Shown here: one piece after another, positions 47,743 to 60,949 of the stretch
Numbering within the stretch: the first letter of the stretch is position 1
How the letters are laid out: each line of letters starts with the position of its first letter
Source: Drosophila persimilis
Lineage: Eukaryota; Arthropoda; Insecta; Diptera; Drosophilidae
Assembly: GCF_003286085.1 (NCBI RefSeq)
Contig: NW_020825312.1
Coordinates: forward strand, 6,200,001-6,264,000
Direction: 5' to 3'
Length of the DNA stretch: 64,000 nt
Made by a program: the position numbers and the translations under genes
Notes under the pieces: model-generated
Told to the model about the DNA's origin: nothing
The model's input: the letters and a program-made list of their open reading frames with translations, nothing else
Databases searched by the model: none

Positions 47743-50700
47743 CTGGAATGTATAGTGGATGGATGTTTGGATTAGTTAGATGTATGTATATTCCAGATAA
47801 TTATAGATACAAACAAGGGTTTTCTTCTTTTCTTTTTCAGATGTACATAGATGCACAGGTGGAACACATTCGTAATTGTTTATTTATTTCCCCAGCATTC
47901 AAGTGCATTGTACAGTGGGGGCCTTGGCCCCTCTACGCTATAACGCTATGTAATTACATTGCATTCGCATTTGCATGTTCATGTGATGCCTGCCCACACC
48001 CACTGTGGTGGTCATGGGACAACAATGGGACACTCAGACTAGCGGACTAGCGGACTCGCGGACTAGCGGACTCGTTTATGATTTCGAATTTGTATTGTCA
48101 TTAATGAATGAAATGAAATAATTGCAAGATATTTGAGGTCTTCTTTAAAAGTTTAGCTACATTTAAAATTTACTTTTATCGCACCTGAATTCAGTCGTCG
48201 AAGATTACATTGTTCGAATCGATCGTAGTAGTCGTAGGACCATGAATCGACCTCACCAGCAATCAGGTTCCACTATGGGCTTTCAATTGGTAACGAAATC
48301 AAAGCAAAAACGTTTGCAGGAATACCACTATCCATTTCTGTTAGTGTGTTCTTGCGTTCCGCAATGTAATTTTAGAACTTGGCACAACAAATGTTTCTAC
48401 TCTATATATGAATGTAGGCATACATCAGTACATACAGACATACATATTTTTATATAACTTGGCAACGACAGCAGCAGAATCAGTAGCAACAACAAGTTTC
48501 ATTCACCAGCAAGCCCCAAGCCCCAAGCCCCTAGCACCAAGCCCCTGGCCCCAAGACCCAAACCCCCATCCCCAACCCCATTCAATATATATATGACGTC
48601 ACAATGGCCTCACACAATTGCGTGTCACTGTGTAGTGTTTTCATTCTGGTTCCACTGTGCAGTCACAGCTGGTCTTTTTGTGCGCGTGTGTGTGTGTCTG
48701 TTTTGTTTTGTTGTGTTGTTTGTTCTGCTTTCTGCTTTTGGCAGCTTCTTCTTCGTCTTTATATTCTGCCCATTCTTCTTTTGCTTCGTTTTTGCAAACG
48801 TCAACGTCAGTTCAGTTGGCAATGTGCCCAGACGACGCGCACGACATCAACGAAACGAAACGAAATGAAACGAAACAAGTTTTTCTGCTGCGGCGCTGCT
48901 GCTGCGCATACGTCACAATCATAAGGCAGAGACAGAGACAGAGGCAGAGGCAGTGTCAGCGATAGTGGCTGTTTGCATGCAACCAAGTGAGAGAGTGCGA
49001 GGGAGAGCGCGGCAAATTGCAGTTGCTGGTCCGAGCCGGTTTCTCCTTCTCGCTCGTTCGTCTTTCGGCTGCTTTTCGTTTTATTTTTTGCATGCATGCC
49101 ATGCAATACTGTGTATGTATCCCAGTCACACGCACTCATACAGACCCATACCCTTTGCACAAAGTATGATGATTTTTGCCACATGTTTGTAGCGCATCAT
49201 CATACATAAGTATATATGTTTGTATTTATATATACATAGCTACCATAGAAGCGATGGTTCAGCAAGGGTATCAAACGACGAGCCCCAAAGTTAGTCGTCT
49301 CTCAGTCTTTAGTCTTCTTCAAGTTTTGTTGTGACTGTGCTTTGGGTTTTCGTTTTTCGTTTTTCGTCACGTCATGACATGACGACGAAGCGTGCAAGTT
49401 TTAACAGGCCCCTGGCCTGCTGCTGCCACATCTCTGGTGCCTGCTTGTTGGCGGCGCTGTTAAGCTCTGCTCTAACCGCCTCTTTTCGTATGCCTTGCAC
49501 GCGCACGCGTAGCCACAATTTACTTTTGCTGCTGCTGCTGCTGTTGCTTGATATTGAAAAAAAAAAGAAGGCAGAGATGGCAGCAGCGCTCTTTAATTTG
49601 TATGCCCAACGGGCACGAGCACATTGCTCAAATGTCGACGACGCTGTCAGTTGGAGCCGCCAGGCCGGCAGCCGCACAGTGGGCTGCATACGAAATGGCC
49701 AGCGAAATGGCCACTCGAGTGCGAGCATTGCGAGTGCTGTTATAATTATTTATTTGAAGAAATCAACGAAGAAACATAAAAAGCTGTTGCTCTATGGCTA
49801 AACTGCTTACGCGGCAGCGGCTGCTACATGGCTACAGCAATTGGCAGGGGAGAGACGTCGTCGACATGGCCAATTTCGGGGTGTCGCCCATTGTCGTCGT
49901 GCATGTTGTGTGGCCCCAACATATACGCACCAGCACATAGCAGATCGTGTGTGTGCGTTTGTGTGTATATTTATAGCATTTGTTTATATTTTGCATGCGA
50001 GAGAGTGAAAAGGCAACAACTGCAGCCATAAATGCCAGCGAGAGCAATGCAACGGAGCTTCCTATCTCGCTCAAATCCATCTCTTTCGCCCGCACGCACG
50101 CACGCAGCTACAAACTCCTTGCAAGGCAGAATGAAGAGAATGGAAGAGAAGAGAGCAGAGAAGAATAGCAGAACAGCACATGGCCCATTGAGAAGAAGAA
50201 TGTGCAGACAGTGGAGTGCACGCCCGAGAGGGACAACATGCCTGCGCATGTTACATACAGTTTCGAGAATGAAGCCGGGCCGAGCGGCGGCACAGTGGGC
50301 CGCATCCAATTGGAACGCAATGTTTGGATAAAAAGCACGTTTCACTTTCGACCGCGTCTGGTTGTGTCTCATCTATTTCTAAAAGTGTTGATACCCCTCC
50401 AACATTTAGAATCCCAGTTGCCCCAAATCCCACACACTCCACACACCCCATTCCCATTCCCATGCCAATGCCTAGGTCTATGCATTTTTCATAGAACAAA
50501 CAACAGACATTTTCGCGATCCCAGTTCTCCGTATCGAATATGATTTCTATTTATAGATTCGTTTTAGTTTTCTACTCGAACCGACACACACACACGCACA
50601 CGCACACGCACACATTTTGCCTGCCTATGGAACCATATTCCCGCGATCGACAAATTCGCACTACACCCCAGCAGCCCCAGCAATGATTCACAATTTAAAC

Positions 50701-53700
50701 TTGGACTACGGATTACGGATTACGGATTACAGATGCAGATACAGTTATGGGGGAGAATCGGGGCCACACATCATAAACAAAATTCAATATTTATACATAT
50801 TCGTATGGGAATAAAAAGAAACCATATTGTGTATAATCTGTTAAGTATGTATTGTATGTAAAAGAAATAAACTATTTGCATTGTATGAATGAAGACACCT
50901 CATCATCACACATTCCCCCCGATCTCTGCCTTCCTTCCACCCCCACCTCAACCCCCAAGAGTTATTTTTCTGTGTTTTGATAGGAGATTCCTATGGGAGA
51001 ATGAGAATATTGTTTATGAGTAGAATTTCCCGTAGAAATCACAATCCGTTTCATTTGTAGCTATACTTTATTCAATATTGGGATCGAACACCCGCATAAG
51101 CGCTACGGGAGTAGAAGGTTGTCCCAAGGATTATTTTTGAGTGGATTCATCGATTGGTTTGGTTTCCTCTCGCCTAGTACCAAACCCCTTCAACAGGCAC
51201 AGTCTCAACCTTCAGTGGCTCCTCGAATCGATTTGAGAGCAAATATTTATGCAACGCAAAGGAATCATATACAGTAAAGACGGAGATCTAATGGAAAATA
51301 AACAAATGTCTCTCTCTCGCATAGGGTGTGATCAAAGACCAAAACCAACGACGACGAGAGGCGGAGAGGAGAGACACGACCCGGTACCGGGTTTCGCTAT
51401 CAGTCAAAGTTGGCCATGGGTGATAAGATAGTAGAGGACGGAAAACAGAGGACGGGGACGTAGACGTAGACGTGGATTGGGAGAGTCCGGCCACTTCACG
51501 ATAAGATACTACATAAAACAGCTGTGTGCATAGAACCGGGCCGAAAGCAAACGAAAGTGGAATGGAGTAGTGGAGTGTACACATATACCCTGTACTACTG
51601 GACTAATCCTTCGGTTTCCGTCGTTCAAAGGCAAGAGAAGTTCAACGGATCCAACAAAGAGATCGTAGAGATGGAGAATGACAGACACGACTTGAGTCTG
51701 CGGGAGAGACAGAAGCTCTACCATATAATCGTAACCATAAATCAATGGAAACAATATATTTTTACCATTATCAAATCGAAATTGTTGTTCGTTAGCCCGT
51801 TTCCGTATAATAGAATGCGGCTGCATAGCCTGGTAATGCTGACAAATCGGGGAAAATTCTATTGGGCCACTTATCGATCAATAATCGATTAGTTATCAAC
51901 TCCAGTGATAGTATATCAGTATCGGTACGGTCCCCTGAGAGCACCGCATGCTCTTTAGAATATTTGCCTCTGGTTTCTGGTCGCATGTCATGGGGTTTAG
52001 GCCCCTTATCGAGCACAGTTTTTTTGGCTTATCTAGCCACATGGTCGACTCCCTGAGATATGATAAGATCCACATTCACATACATACGTACATATGTATT
52101 GCACGATAAGGTCGATGGCGCAATCTCATCTCCGATAAGCTACTTATCTAAAACAGCCCAAGTGCCACTCGGTTGACACTCTCCCCAGAGAGAATGGTAC
52201 ACATGCACAAACATACATATATAAAAATAAAAATGTACGAGTAGGTATAATAAAAAAATCATTGTCGCTTTCATTCACAGAAAGCCGATGCAAGGGCGCA
52301 TGACTGCGGTGCCACTGTGCGGGGCCATCGGCAACAACAGTTGAAATAATGCATCTTATCAGCCGCAGCGGTGCTGCGACAGAGCAGCGGCAGAGTAGAG
52401 CGGAGCAGCGCAGCGCAGCGCAGCAGTACCGCCCCGTCAGGCTCAGGCTTGTTCACGTGTTTAACGGTTAACAGCGGCCGTGCACTCCACTCTGAGCTCT
52501 ATCTAGCCATCTCTCTCTCTTGCGCTCGCCACTGTACAGACAGATTCTGGTGCTATTGAAAGAAGAGAGAAAGAACACATATGTACATACATCCAAATGT
52601 ATATGTACATACATGCATACGCATTGCATGCCTGCCTAATTACGATTCCTCTCCCCCCATATACCCCCTCCCCCTACCCACCATACACACTGCCTTGCAG
52701 AGACAAATTCCTGGCGAACTCATTGGAATGGTCAGTCAGTACACACACAAACACACACACACACTGGACGCACTCGCACTCGCACTCGTTAGGATGGGAT
52801 ACATACACACACAAAGCACTGAATGAAGATGAAGTCGAACGAAGAAGCCCGAAACGAAAAGGAGGTAGAGCCCGTGGGCGGGTGGCGGAATGGAGGGAGC
52901 TTTGAAACGAGCGCGCGCACGTTGTACAAGTTTTTTCCTGTATGTACACCCGCGGAATTGTTTTGATATATTTTTAGTATACATGCATACATTTATACAT
53001 ACATATATACATATGTATACATAGCCGTATAGGGAATTTTGGTCATGAAACTCACAGACGCACTCACACATAGAAAGAAGTGTAACGTAAATACGTAATA
53101 AGCAAAAAAATTATATATACAAATACGAAAACCCAAGAAATGGCACACTGCTTGCTGCAAGACTTTTTTATGAATCGAGTAAAAATTCAAAAATATTATC
53201 GACAAACAATTTTGTACCGCTATGCGTAAGGATTTACAAATCTAAATGAATATCTAATCTTTTTTGTTACTTAAAATAATTTTTTTATTGTTCTCAATGC
53301 TTGGCCCCACTGTGCGTAGGGCAGATGACGACATCGGGCCTGGTGTTGTTGTTGTTGTCGTTTCTCTCTTTCTTCATCTTTCTCAGTTGTTGTTCTTCTA
53401 CTAAGTGATCGCTGTCACTGCAGTATTCCCATCCCCCACCATCACCCCTCCCGAGTACCATAGTACGTATACCAACTAAAAAAAATTTATCTATACTCCG
53501 GTTATCGCACATAGCGTAAAAACAGCACAGAAACGCCGAACAAGACGAAGACGAAAACGAAGAGGAAGAAATGAAAACCAAAACAAGTTTAATGACGTTT
53601 TGCGCGCGCACTAAAAGGAAAAAAAAAACAAATATATACACATACATACATTTAATACACACGTACATATATACGGATACACAGAGAAGACAGCGAAACC

Positions 53701-55775
53701 AGCAGCCGAAACGGGTTTTCGGTCAGCAGCGGCAGCAAGTGAGAAGAGGAAGAAGCAGCAGTGACAGAGAAAGACCGATTGATGGGGATGAGGATGGTGA
53801 TGGCGGGGCGGGGTGGTTAGAGGGGGGTCACACACAGTTACATGGGGCAACGTCAGCGTCGACGATTTTTGCACGTCTCTGTTTTTATTACATTCTGCGC
53901 GTAGCGTCGCGTCGACCGCCCTTTTGAGCGATTACGATTACGTACGTGCATGTGACAATGGCCGTGTATTAGTGTGTTAGCGCTGTAGCGGGAGCCGGAC
54001 GAATACGAATACGAATACGTACGTGTCCGTGTACGTGTCCGTGTACGTGTACGTGTACATGAACGTGTGTGCATATTATGTAGTGCGCATGCCAATGGCA
54101 AGGGTTTGCAGCCCCTCGGCAGGCGAGGGTTGCATTTTTGCTTCTCTGCGGGTGTGTGTATTGGTGTATTGGATACATACACACATCTGTTGTTGTGGCC
54201 CAGAGCCTGGAAGAGCTGCTGCCTGCGCTTCCAACACACACACACACACACTCACACATACGCGCTGCAGCGGAGCCAGAGCCCTGATAAGACGTTAAAC
54301 ACACTGGATGGATTGATAAGAGGCCTGCCTGCCTGGGTACGTACCCCAGCGTTATCTTATCTCCCCGGACCTGGTTATCAGGCAAGTCCACTAGCAACGA
54401 CACCGCTTACCGATTACCGCCTCACCGCTCACCCATGCCCATCCCCTTCCCATCGTACCGTTCCCCAGCAGCCAAGCCAACCCGCCACCGAAGCCCTGCC
54501 CTAAGCCTAGTTCCTCATCAAGTTCCATCCAGCGATAAGGAGCCCCCACCGATAAGCGATAAGCGCCCCTCTGCCTCCCACCACCTTACAGCAACAGAAA
54601 TCACGCTTCAACATTCTGGCCTGTATTCATGCCTGCTTTATCGCCCTCTCCTCTTCCCCACAAAGACTGCATGCACACAAAGCGGCTCTCCGGCTCTCAG
54701 GCTCTCAAGCTCTCACGATCTATGCCGTAATGAGAGCACATTCATTCCTACTGGAATATGATTGTGTTTTTGTGGTACGCTACTCACCGCCTGCTTTGAA
54801 GGTCGAAGCATCGAAGCTGGGCGCCCGCACCGGCTGCTGCTTGTCCCGCAAATTGAGCTGCCGCTCCGGTACGTAGCTGACGGCGGCGGGCAGTGATTCG
54901 CCGCGTGTGAGGGGCGGCCGCACGCCGTTGGGATCGTCGAGGGCGCTTCTCTTGACGCCGGGTGGACCAGCCGCATCCGATGGGACCACGGCGTGGGGGC
55001 CATGCGGCTGTTGCTGATCGTCCACATCCTCGGAGGAGGGGCGCTTCAGATTGACGGAAAGGGCGGGTGGTAGCGTGGGTCCACTGCCGGCTCCACCGCC
55101 GGCCATGCCCCCGCCCCCACCGGACTGTTGCTGCTGTTGTTGTTGCTGTTGTTGCTGCTGCTGCTGTTGCTGCTGAGCCACGGAGGCGGCCCTCTGGGCC
55201 GAGTTGGGCGGCATATGGTGGGGCGTCATGTGGGAGATGCGAACGGGTCGAACGCCGCCGGCCCCGTCATGCGGCGACGCCTCCAACTTGACTGGATAGT
55301 CCATTAGGCTGGTGGTCTGCTGCGACGGAGGTCCGATCCGTGGCACGGGCATCTGGTAGGCGGCCGCGACGGCGGCATGATGATGGTGGGCCGCTGCCGC
55401 AGCGGCGGCGACTGCACCCAGTGCCGTGGAGCTGCCCAGCGAGAGGGGTCCACCGGGGGCGCCGGAGGGACCAGGTCCTACGGCACTGCTGCTTGGCGCT
55501 CCACGGTGCGATCCTGGCACCTGCTGGAGACCAGCTACTGCCTGCTGTTGTTGCTGCTGGAGGACGACCACTTCGCCGTTCTCGTGCGCCCGCTTGCTGC
55601 TCGGATGGAGGCGCTTCATCTGGCGGGCGGCGTCCAGCACCACCTCAATGCGGTCGGCGCCCTCATAGTTGACGCAGCCGCGGCACACCGCCTCCGTGAA
55701 GTCATTGATCATAGCCCAGGGCATGCGGGGCAGGTCACATAGGTAACAGTGCTGTCGTTTCGTTTGCAGCGACAT
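46412..55775 (-). CDS. IRF2BP-family transcriptional co-regulator (complete, four exons, 607 aa)
   Basis: Exons on the minus strand: 55775-54788, 47742-47653, 47225-46621 and 46552-46412. The sum is 1824 nt, an exact multiple of three. Junctions split Glu (G|AG) and Gly (G|GC), and the last is phase 0 (N|G). The N-terminus carries the family zinc finger (C10, C13, C31, C34), and the C-terminus a RING-like domain ([35 protein letters not shown], then [28 protein letters not shown]). These match IRF2BP1/2/IRF2BPL closely. Between them lie A/G/P-rich linkers, a poly-Q run and the short conserved exon 2 (SRRNGSSPP). Role: nuclear co-repressor/E3-like co-regulator by family. D. melanogaster has one homologue, CG11138. 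Introns of ~7.0 kb, 427 bp and 68 bp are implied. Confidence 0.93.
47743..54787 (-). other. First intron of the IRF2BP homologue
   Basis: A ~7 kb intron bounded by GTGAGT and ATTCCAG. No extra exon is needed for phase. It contains TG/CA microsatellites (48685-48705, 52740-52765, 54230-54255), CTG runs, hexameric ACGTGTCCGTGT repeats (54020-54060), GTGTGAGTG-type AT-rich stretches, and a dense set of GATAAG motifs at 51422-54563 described separately. Confidence 0.7.
51422..54563. promoter_or_regulatory. Cluster of 16 GATAAG motifs, candidate GATA-factor enhancer(s)
   Basis: GATAAG or CTTATC occurs at 51422, 51500, 51870, 52005, 52028, 52062, 52105, 52134, 52143, 52355, 54286, 54315, 54356, 54534, 54551 and 54558. 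About 1.5 would be expected by chance in 3.1 kb on both strands. There are two sub-clusters, 51.4-52.4 kb and 54.29-54.56 kb. The second lies 220-500 bp from exon 1. GATA factors (pannier, serpent, GATAe) bind WGATAR. Confidence 0.55.
54788..55775 (-). CDS. IRF2BP homologue exon 1: zinc finger and poly-Q linker
   Basis: The ATG at 55775-55773 begins [20 protein letters not shown]. The CxxC...CxxC finger and the helix [12 protein letters not shown] (to ~residue 56) are the conserved dimerisation/DNA-contact module. Then come alanine-rich ([11 protein letters not shown]) and poly-Q (about 17 Q, CAG/CAA mixed, near 55125-55175) tracts. The donor GTGAGT at 54787-54782 follows FKAG, in phase 1. 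Confidence 0.92.
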
Positions 55776-58740
55776 TTTGCAATGATTTTGATTGAAGAGA
55801 GGAGGGAGGGGGTTGCGTTGCGTTGCGTTGCGGGGGCGATGCGATGGAACACTGGAAATCCGCCAATGGAATGCACACTGGGCTGTGCTGCTGCTGCCTC
55901 TGCTGCTTCTGCTTCTGCTGCTGCAGTTGCAGTCGACGACCCAAATTTACGCGCGCAAGTCGCCCTACTTTTGGCGTCGGCGTTGGCGTTGGCGTCGCTG
56001 CTGCTGTTGCTCCTCTCACTAACTGTTCTTCTTCTGGGGTTGTTCTGTTCTGTTCTATCCTCCTTCTTTTGGCTTCGTTTTCTTTTGTTTAGCGTTCTCT
56101 CAATTGGTTTCGATGCGAATGCGAATGTTTAAAAATTGACGTTGCAAAGATTCGGATTCGGATTTGAACTGGAACCGGCGACGCATTGCTCTTGGACACA
56201 CGGGCGGCTGCTTGTTCATTTTATCCCCCTTTATCCCCAACGCACAAACACACACACACACACACACCGCTCACTCACTGGTTTCTTGTATGTTTTCGTG
56301 CTTTGCCTTTTGTTATTGATTTTCGCACACGCACACGTACATGGGCCAGGCCATCACACACACGGCCATTACTTTACAGTTGTTTTTCAGTAACTTTTTA
56401 CGCTTTTTTTGTTTGTTTATATTGTTGTGTATTTTATTTAGAACCACACAGAAAAAATAATGGAAAAACAATTCTTTTGGGGGGACTTCGGTTGCGGGCT
56501 GCTCTCTTCTCTTGTCTCATTTTTTCATTTGATTTTTTCTATTGCGCTGCGGCACTAACACACACACACACATGAACGCGCGCGCGCATATACACCAACA
56601 CAGTCGCGCACATGCAGATGTGTACGAACGCGTTTACGTTTTCTGTTTCTTGTTCGTTTCGTTGCGCTTGCATGCGGAGCAGGGCAGATAGAGAGGGAGA
56701 GAGAGAGAGAGAGAGAGAGAGATAGACACGTACAGCCGACGACGCCAAAAAACGTGGAGGAACCAATCGAACCAAATTCCGGAGAACGTACTCAACTTGA
56801 CGCACTTATTAATTATTTTATTTATTTCTTTCCAACAAAAAATCAATTGCTAAAAAGAGCGTTATTTTCTGTTGTTGCGTTGTGCGCGGTAGGTATACAT
56901 CGAATGTTGATATATACATTTGCTTGATATTTGTAGGTGATATTTTGTTTGGATATTTTTGTGGGGTATATCAATGAACATTTCTGAATTCATGCGACAC
57001 TATTTTTTCCGTTGTTTCCTCGTCCGCGGCGGCACGTTCAGTCATGTTCGCGAGAGTTGGTCGGCAAAAAACAAACGTTTGCTTTTCTCAAATACAAGAT
57101 ACGAAATAAATACGTTAGTACGTTATCAACTTTTCAACTTATTTTATTTATTTTCTTGACGACGCGCTTGCTCACCAACCGCGCTTGTCGAGTGCTTACT
57201 TTGATTTTAGCCACTCTATATTTGTAATTTTGGGGCTGCAAGGCCGTTCTTGGAGCCTGGGATGACAAAATTCTATAATATCGTAGGGTACATTCCGTGC
57301 CCATGTTGTGGGACAATGTTGCTCGTTTTCTTGGCACATAAGTCTGGTCCATACAACCTGAATGTTGCCAGCAACATAAAACATAAGAAAAAAGGACAAT
57401 TGTTGCGATTAAAAGTCCCCTTTGACCAACATACCATGGAAGGAAGCTTGTAAAATTTCCCCGTTAGGAAATTTCTGTGTAATAAGAGGGTATGGACAAT
57501 AGGAAAAACCTCCCAGAAAAGGCAACGTATGCAAGGTAAAATACACCCTTCTGCCTTACATACCATGAGGACAGCATATTATTGATCAAACTCGGCGAGG
57601 TGTGGTTCGTACGAGCCTTGCAATTTCAATTGGCTGTTTTTGCCTGTTGTCCATACCTTTCCATAGTCTAGCAGTCGATCAACCGTGTTATGCTCTCCCG
57701 ACTTATTTTTGCGTTGCAAGTATGAGCTCATACTGAAGTTCGAGCACCCAAATATACAGTCGAAATATACCGATAAAAACATTTATTTTATTAATAAAAA
57801 GTAAATAAAAAGACAATAAATCTTAAATGCTTAGGAAAAAGAATATATGGACAACAGTCACAACGGGACAGGCAAGCTATATAAAACGCATGCAAGGTTC
57901 TCCACACCCTTTTGCCCAACATACCGAGATTGTTGTGGAAATGTACAATATACAAAATATATATGGAGTATGGAAATTTCAATGCTCTATGTTACTTGCT
58001 CTAATTGCTACTTGCGTTACAAGGTATCCCAATCCTATGATATCCTGTTTTTCCAGGGTACAACTAGCAAGCTGCGAAGCTCTACCTCGTTCTCCTTATT
58101 CCCTGCAACATACATAACCGAAGGGAGATACTCTCTCGAATGTAAAAATAATCTCTCTCTCTCGCTCTTTTGTGTGAGGCAATGGTTTGAGCGTGATTTT
58201 GGTATGAGTGCCTTTTCCATACAAAACCACGGTCGAACTAAGCCAACGCAATTATAATCTAACTCTGACTTGTGCGTCTTTTCCCCACTCAATGGATGCG
58301 GATGGATTTAAGATTATTGAATAACCTATACCCTATACCTATACCCTTTTTGCTTTAGTTCAACTTCTGTTATCCTGCTTTCGAATTATCGCTGGCCGTT
58401 GGAAACGGTATTTTCAAAGGTATTTTGACGTCACAGTCGCTCTTCTTGGTCCTAGATGTGGATTGTATACATGTAATATGTACACATATACATACGTATG
58501 TACATAGTGTTGGTCTGACGGGGGAGGCGGTTGGATAAAACGTTGCGTACGTGCGAGCACGTCATAGGCAACAAAAAAAAAACAGTCTGAAAGTTTGCCT
58601 CGATATTAAGATACCCATTACTCAGTTTATGTATATACAAAAAAAAATGTATGAATGTAAATTTTAGCTCCAATGGGAACGAGAGACGAAACATTGATTT
58701 TCTTTATGTTATCTTCAAAACTATGGCATTCACAGTAATT
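55776..58740. other. 5' flank and leader of the IRF2BP homologue
   Basis: Immediately upstream of the ATG the minus strand reads as a CA/CAG-rich leader (55776-56030), with GCAACGCAACGC repeats (55815-55838), CA tracts (56246-56268), and a GA tract (56690-56722). A transcription start may lie between 56000 and 57050. 57250-58000 has weak internal repetition (CAACATACC blocks at ~57428, 57555, 57915), perhaps an old transposon. Confidence 0.35.
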
Positions 58741-58749
58741 TTTGGATCT

Positions 58750-58860
58750 ATGTAGGTGTCAATGAAACCTCGGCTATTGATGGGGATCAAGGTAATATGA
58801 AAAGAGGAAGAATGTAATATGCCTTTTGTACTACAAAAGTACTAGGTATAAAAAGAGCTT
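58750..58860. mobile_element. Degenerate DINE-like tail fragment
   Basis: ACCTCGGCTATTGATGGGGATCAAGG resembles the conserved tail (GACTCGGCTATTGATGCTGATCAAG) of the complete element at 13552-13590. The remainder is diverged and ends in AGTACTAGGTATAAAA, similar to the element's terminal GAGTATCGGGTATAA. Confidence 0.5.
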
Positions 58861-59649
58861 GGCAGGGCTCCCAATGATGCACTCAATTCCAACAAAATAG
58901 CGAAGGGGCACGTTTCATGTTGGTGTTTTTTGTGGGTGTGCGTTCGTGTCATGGGATACATACAGGCAAAGTGTGTATACGTATATGTATGTGCTTTCAT
59001 ATTCTGTGTATGTATACATGGACAAAGCGAAAGGTGGACGATGGGGGGAGGCTGTTAAAGGGACACGCCACTCTTTGGTATCGATACACGAATGTAGACC
59101 TTGAATATGTCATTGCATGCATGCGCTGTCGTCTCTCTCTCTCTCTCTCCCTCGCAGCAAACAGCTGATTTAGCAGAACTTGGCACTGTTAATGAAATTA
59201 AAAGCAGAGCAGAACTTTTGGGAGCGTTGCGCCACGCTCTGTGCTGTATATGAGGATGATGGAGCCAGGAAAAAGGAAGTGAAGTTAAAATGTGTGTTTT
59301 CCTCCATTGCGCATGTTTACGAACTGCATTGATTTCCATTGTACAACGTTGGCAGCAGTGCCAATCTCTCTCTCTCTCTCTCTCTCTCTGCTTGTGTGTG
59401 TGTGTGTGTGTGTGTGTGTATGCATTGTCCTGGGCTGTTGGCCTGGCCTTTATCGATCCGTTTGAACCATGGTCTGGGACAAATTCCAGGATGGATACAA
59501 CCTGCCGTGCTGTGTGGCATGTACATACATATACCACCCCACTCACATACATACATATGTATGTACAACCCGCCCATACCTATGTGTATGTATGCATGTA
59601 CCTACGCAAGTGAATTTGCGTGGGTGTTCTGTGCGTGTGCGCGCTTCAA

Positions 59650-59830
59650 GAAGCTTCCTGGAAGAGTGCAATGCGTAACGCAGCCAGATACACACGACAC
59701 GTCTCGACCTCGTAACGGTTATAACGACTTGGGTTGTGGGCGGATGCGTAGCTGCGTTTTTTTGATACCCTTTGCAGAGGGTATTCCAATTTCGAACGAC
59801 CTATTTAATTCGAATTTTAAAACATTTGAT
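59650..59830. mobile_element. Transposon remnant, copy A of a shared block
   Basis: GTGCAATGCGTAACG... through GGCGGATGCGTAGCTGCG matches 61024-61125 over about 100 bp with substitutions. It ends beside TGATACCCTTTGCAGAGGGTATTCC, a near-palindromic motif common at Drosophila repeat ends. Confidence 0.6.
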
Positions 59831-60949
59831 GTTTCCGCTACGGTTTTTGTTTCGCTATAACAACACCCGGCCATTATATTTCGCTCTCCTCCGCCCGAAG
59901 GCGAACACTGCACGAGGAAGAGTGTGTGTGTGTGTGAGTAGGAGAGAGAGTCAGCGCGCGGAAGGGGGGCGTAGCTACGTAGGGAAAGACCCCTCGAGTG
60001 TGGTGGCCTACCAATCCCAGGGGTCCCGCACTCTGACCAGCAAACCTTAAATTTTACTACTAGCGAAAAAATCTCCAACAACTAATTTTAATGCATACAG
60101 GGATATTCCCATCAACTTTCTGTGGAATTGCAATCGTGACATATGTATTTTTATAATTTTTTCCGGAAATTAAACGTTGGGATCTGGTATCATAATCTTG
60201 GTAGTGCAAATCCAGGGAAACCTCTATTTAATGTGGTATAGATCTGATCTATTTTTTAAAGCAAAGCGAAAAAGAACAGTAAAGAAAATGTTTAATTAGT
60301 TAGTTAGTATTTAGTGTCTGATAGTGTTATAGTTAGTGTCTGATGACCGGGAACAAATGTATAAAATTACTATTTTTATAAAGTACTTACTAAACACAAT
60401 AATAATTTAATTAAAGAAACGTTTTACTGGTTTAAGGGAGGTGCAAAAAATATTTATTTTTCTAAAGCCATAACTTTCTTGACCAAAAAAAGTTGTTGGA
60501 AAAGTGACACGCATTTCAAAGTAAATATTCGGATGCAATTGTCTCCAACATTTCCCTAAAATTTATAGCCTACTTCTTCCGGAAATAAAAAAGTCATGAA
60601 CTTTAAACCAACTTTGCAGGGAAATAACGAGAGAAATGTAACTATTTCATACAGTTCCAGTAACAGCTGCACAATCTTAATTACAAATAATAAAAAACTA
60701 TTTAAGAATTAGTATGAGCCAATATCGACTCAGATATCTATCTATATCTAATAGCAACAGAAAATAAAGCAGCATCTACTTTAGATTTGAGCCAAATAAT
60801 TGATCATTTTGCGGAAAGTAAGGCAAGGAAACGGTTGTAAAAATAGGTTCTGATTTTCTTTAGTGTGCAATTAAGTATTTTAAATATTTACCGATACTAT
60901 TAATCCATAAAGCTCACACAGAACCCATTAAATTATAAAGTATCTGACT

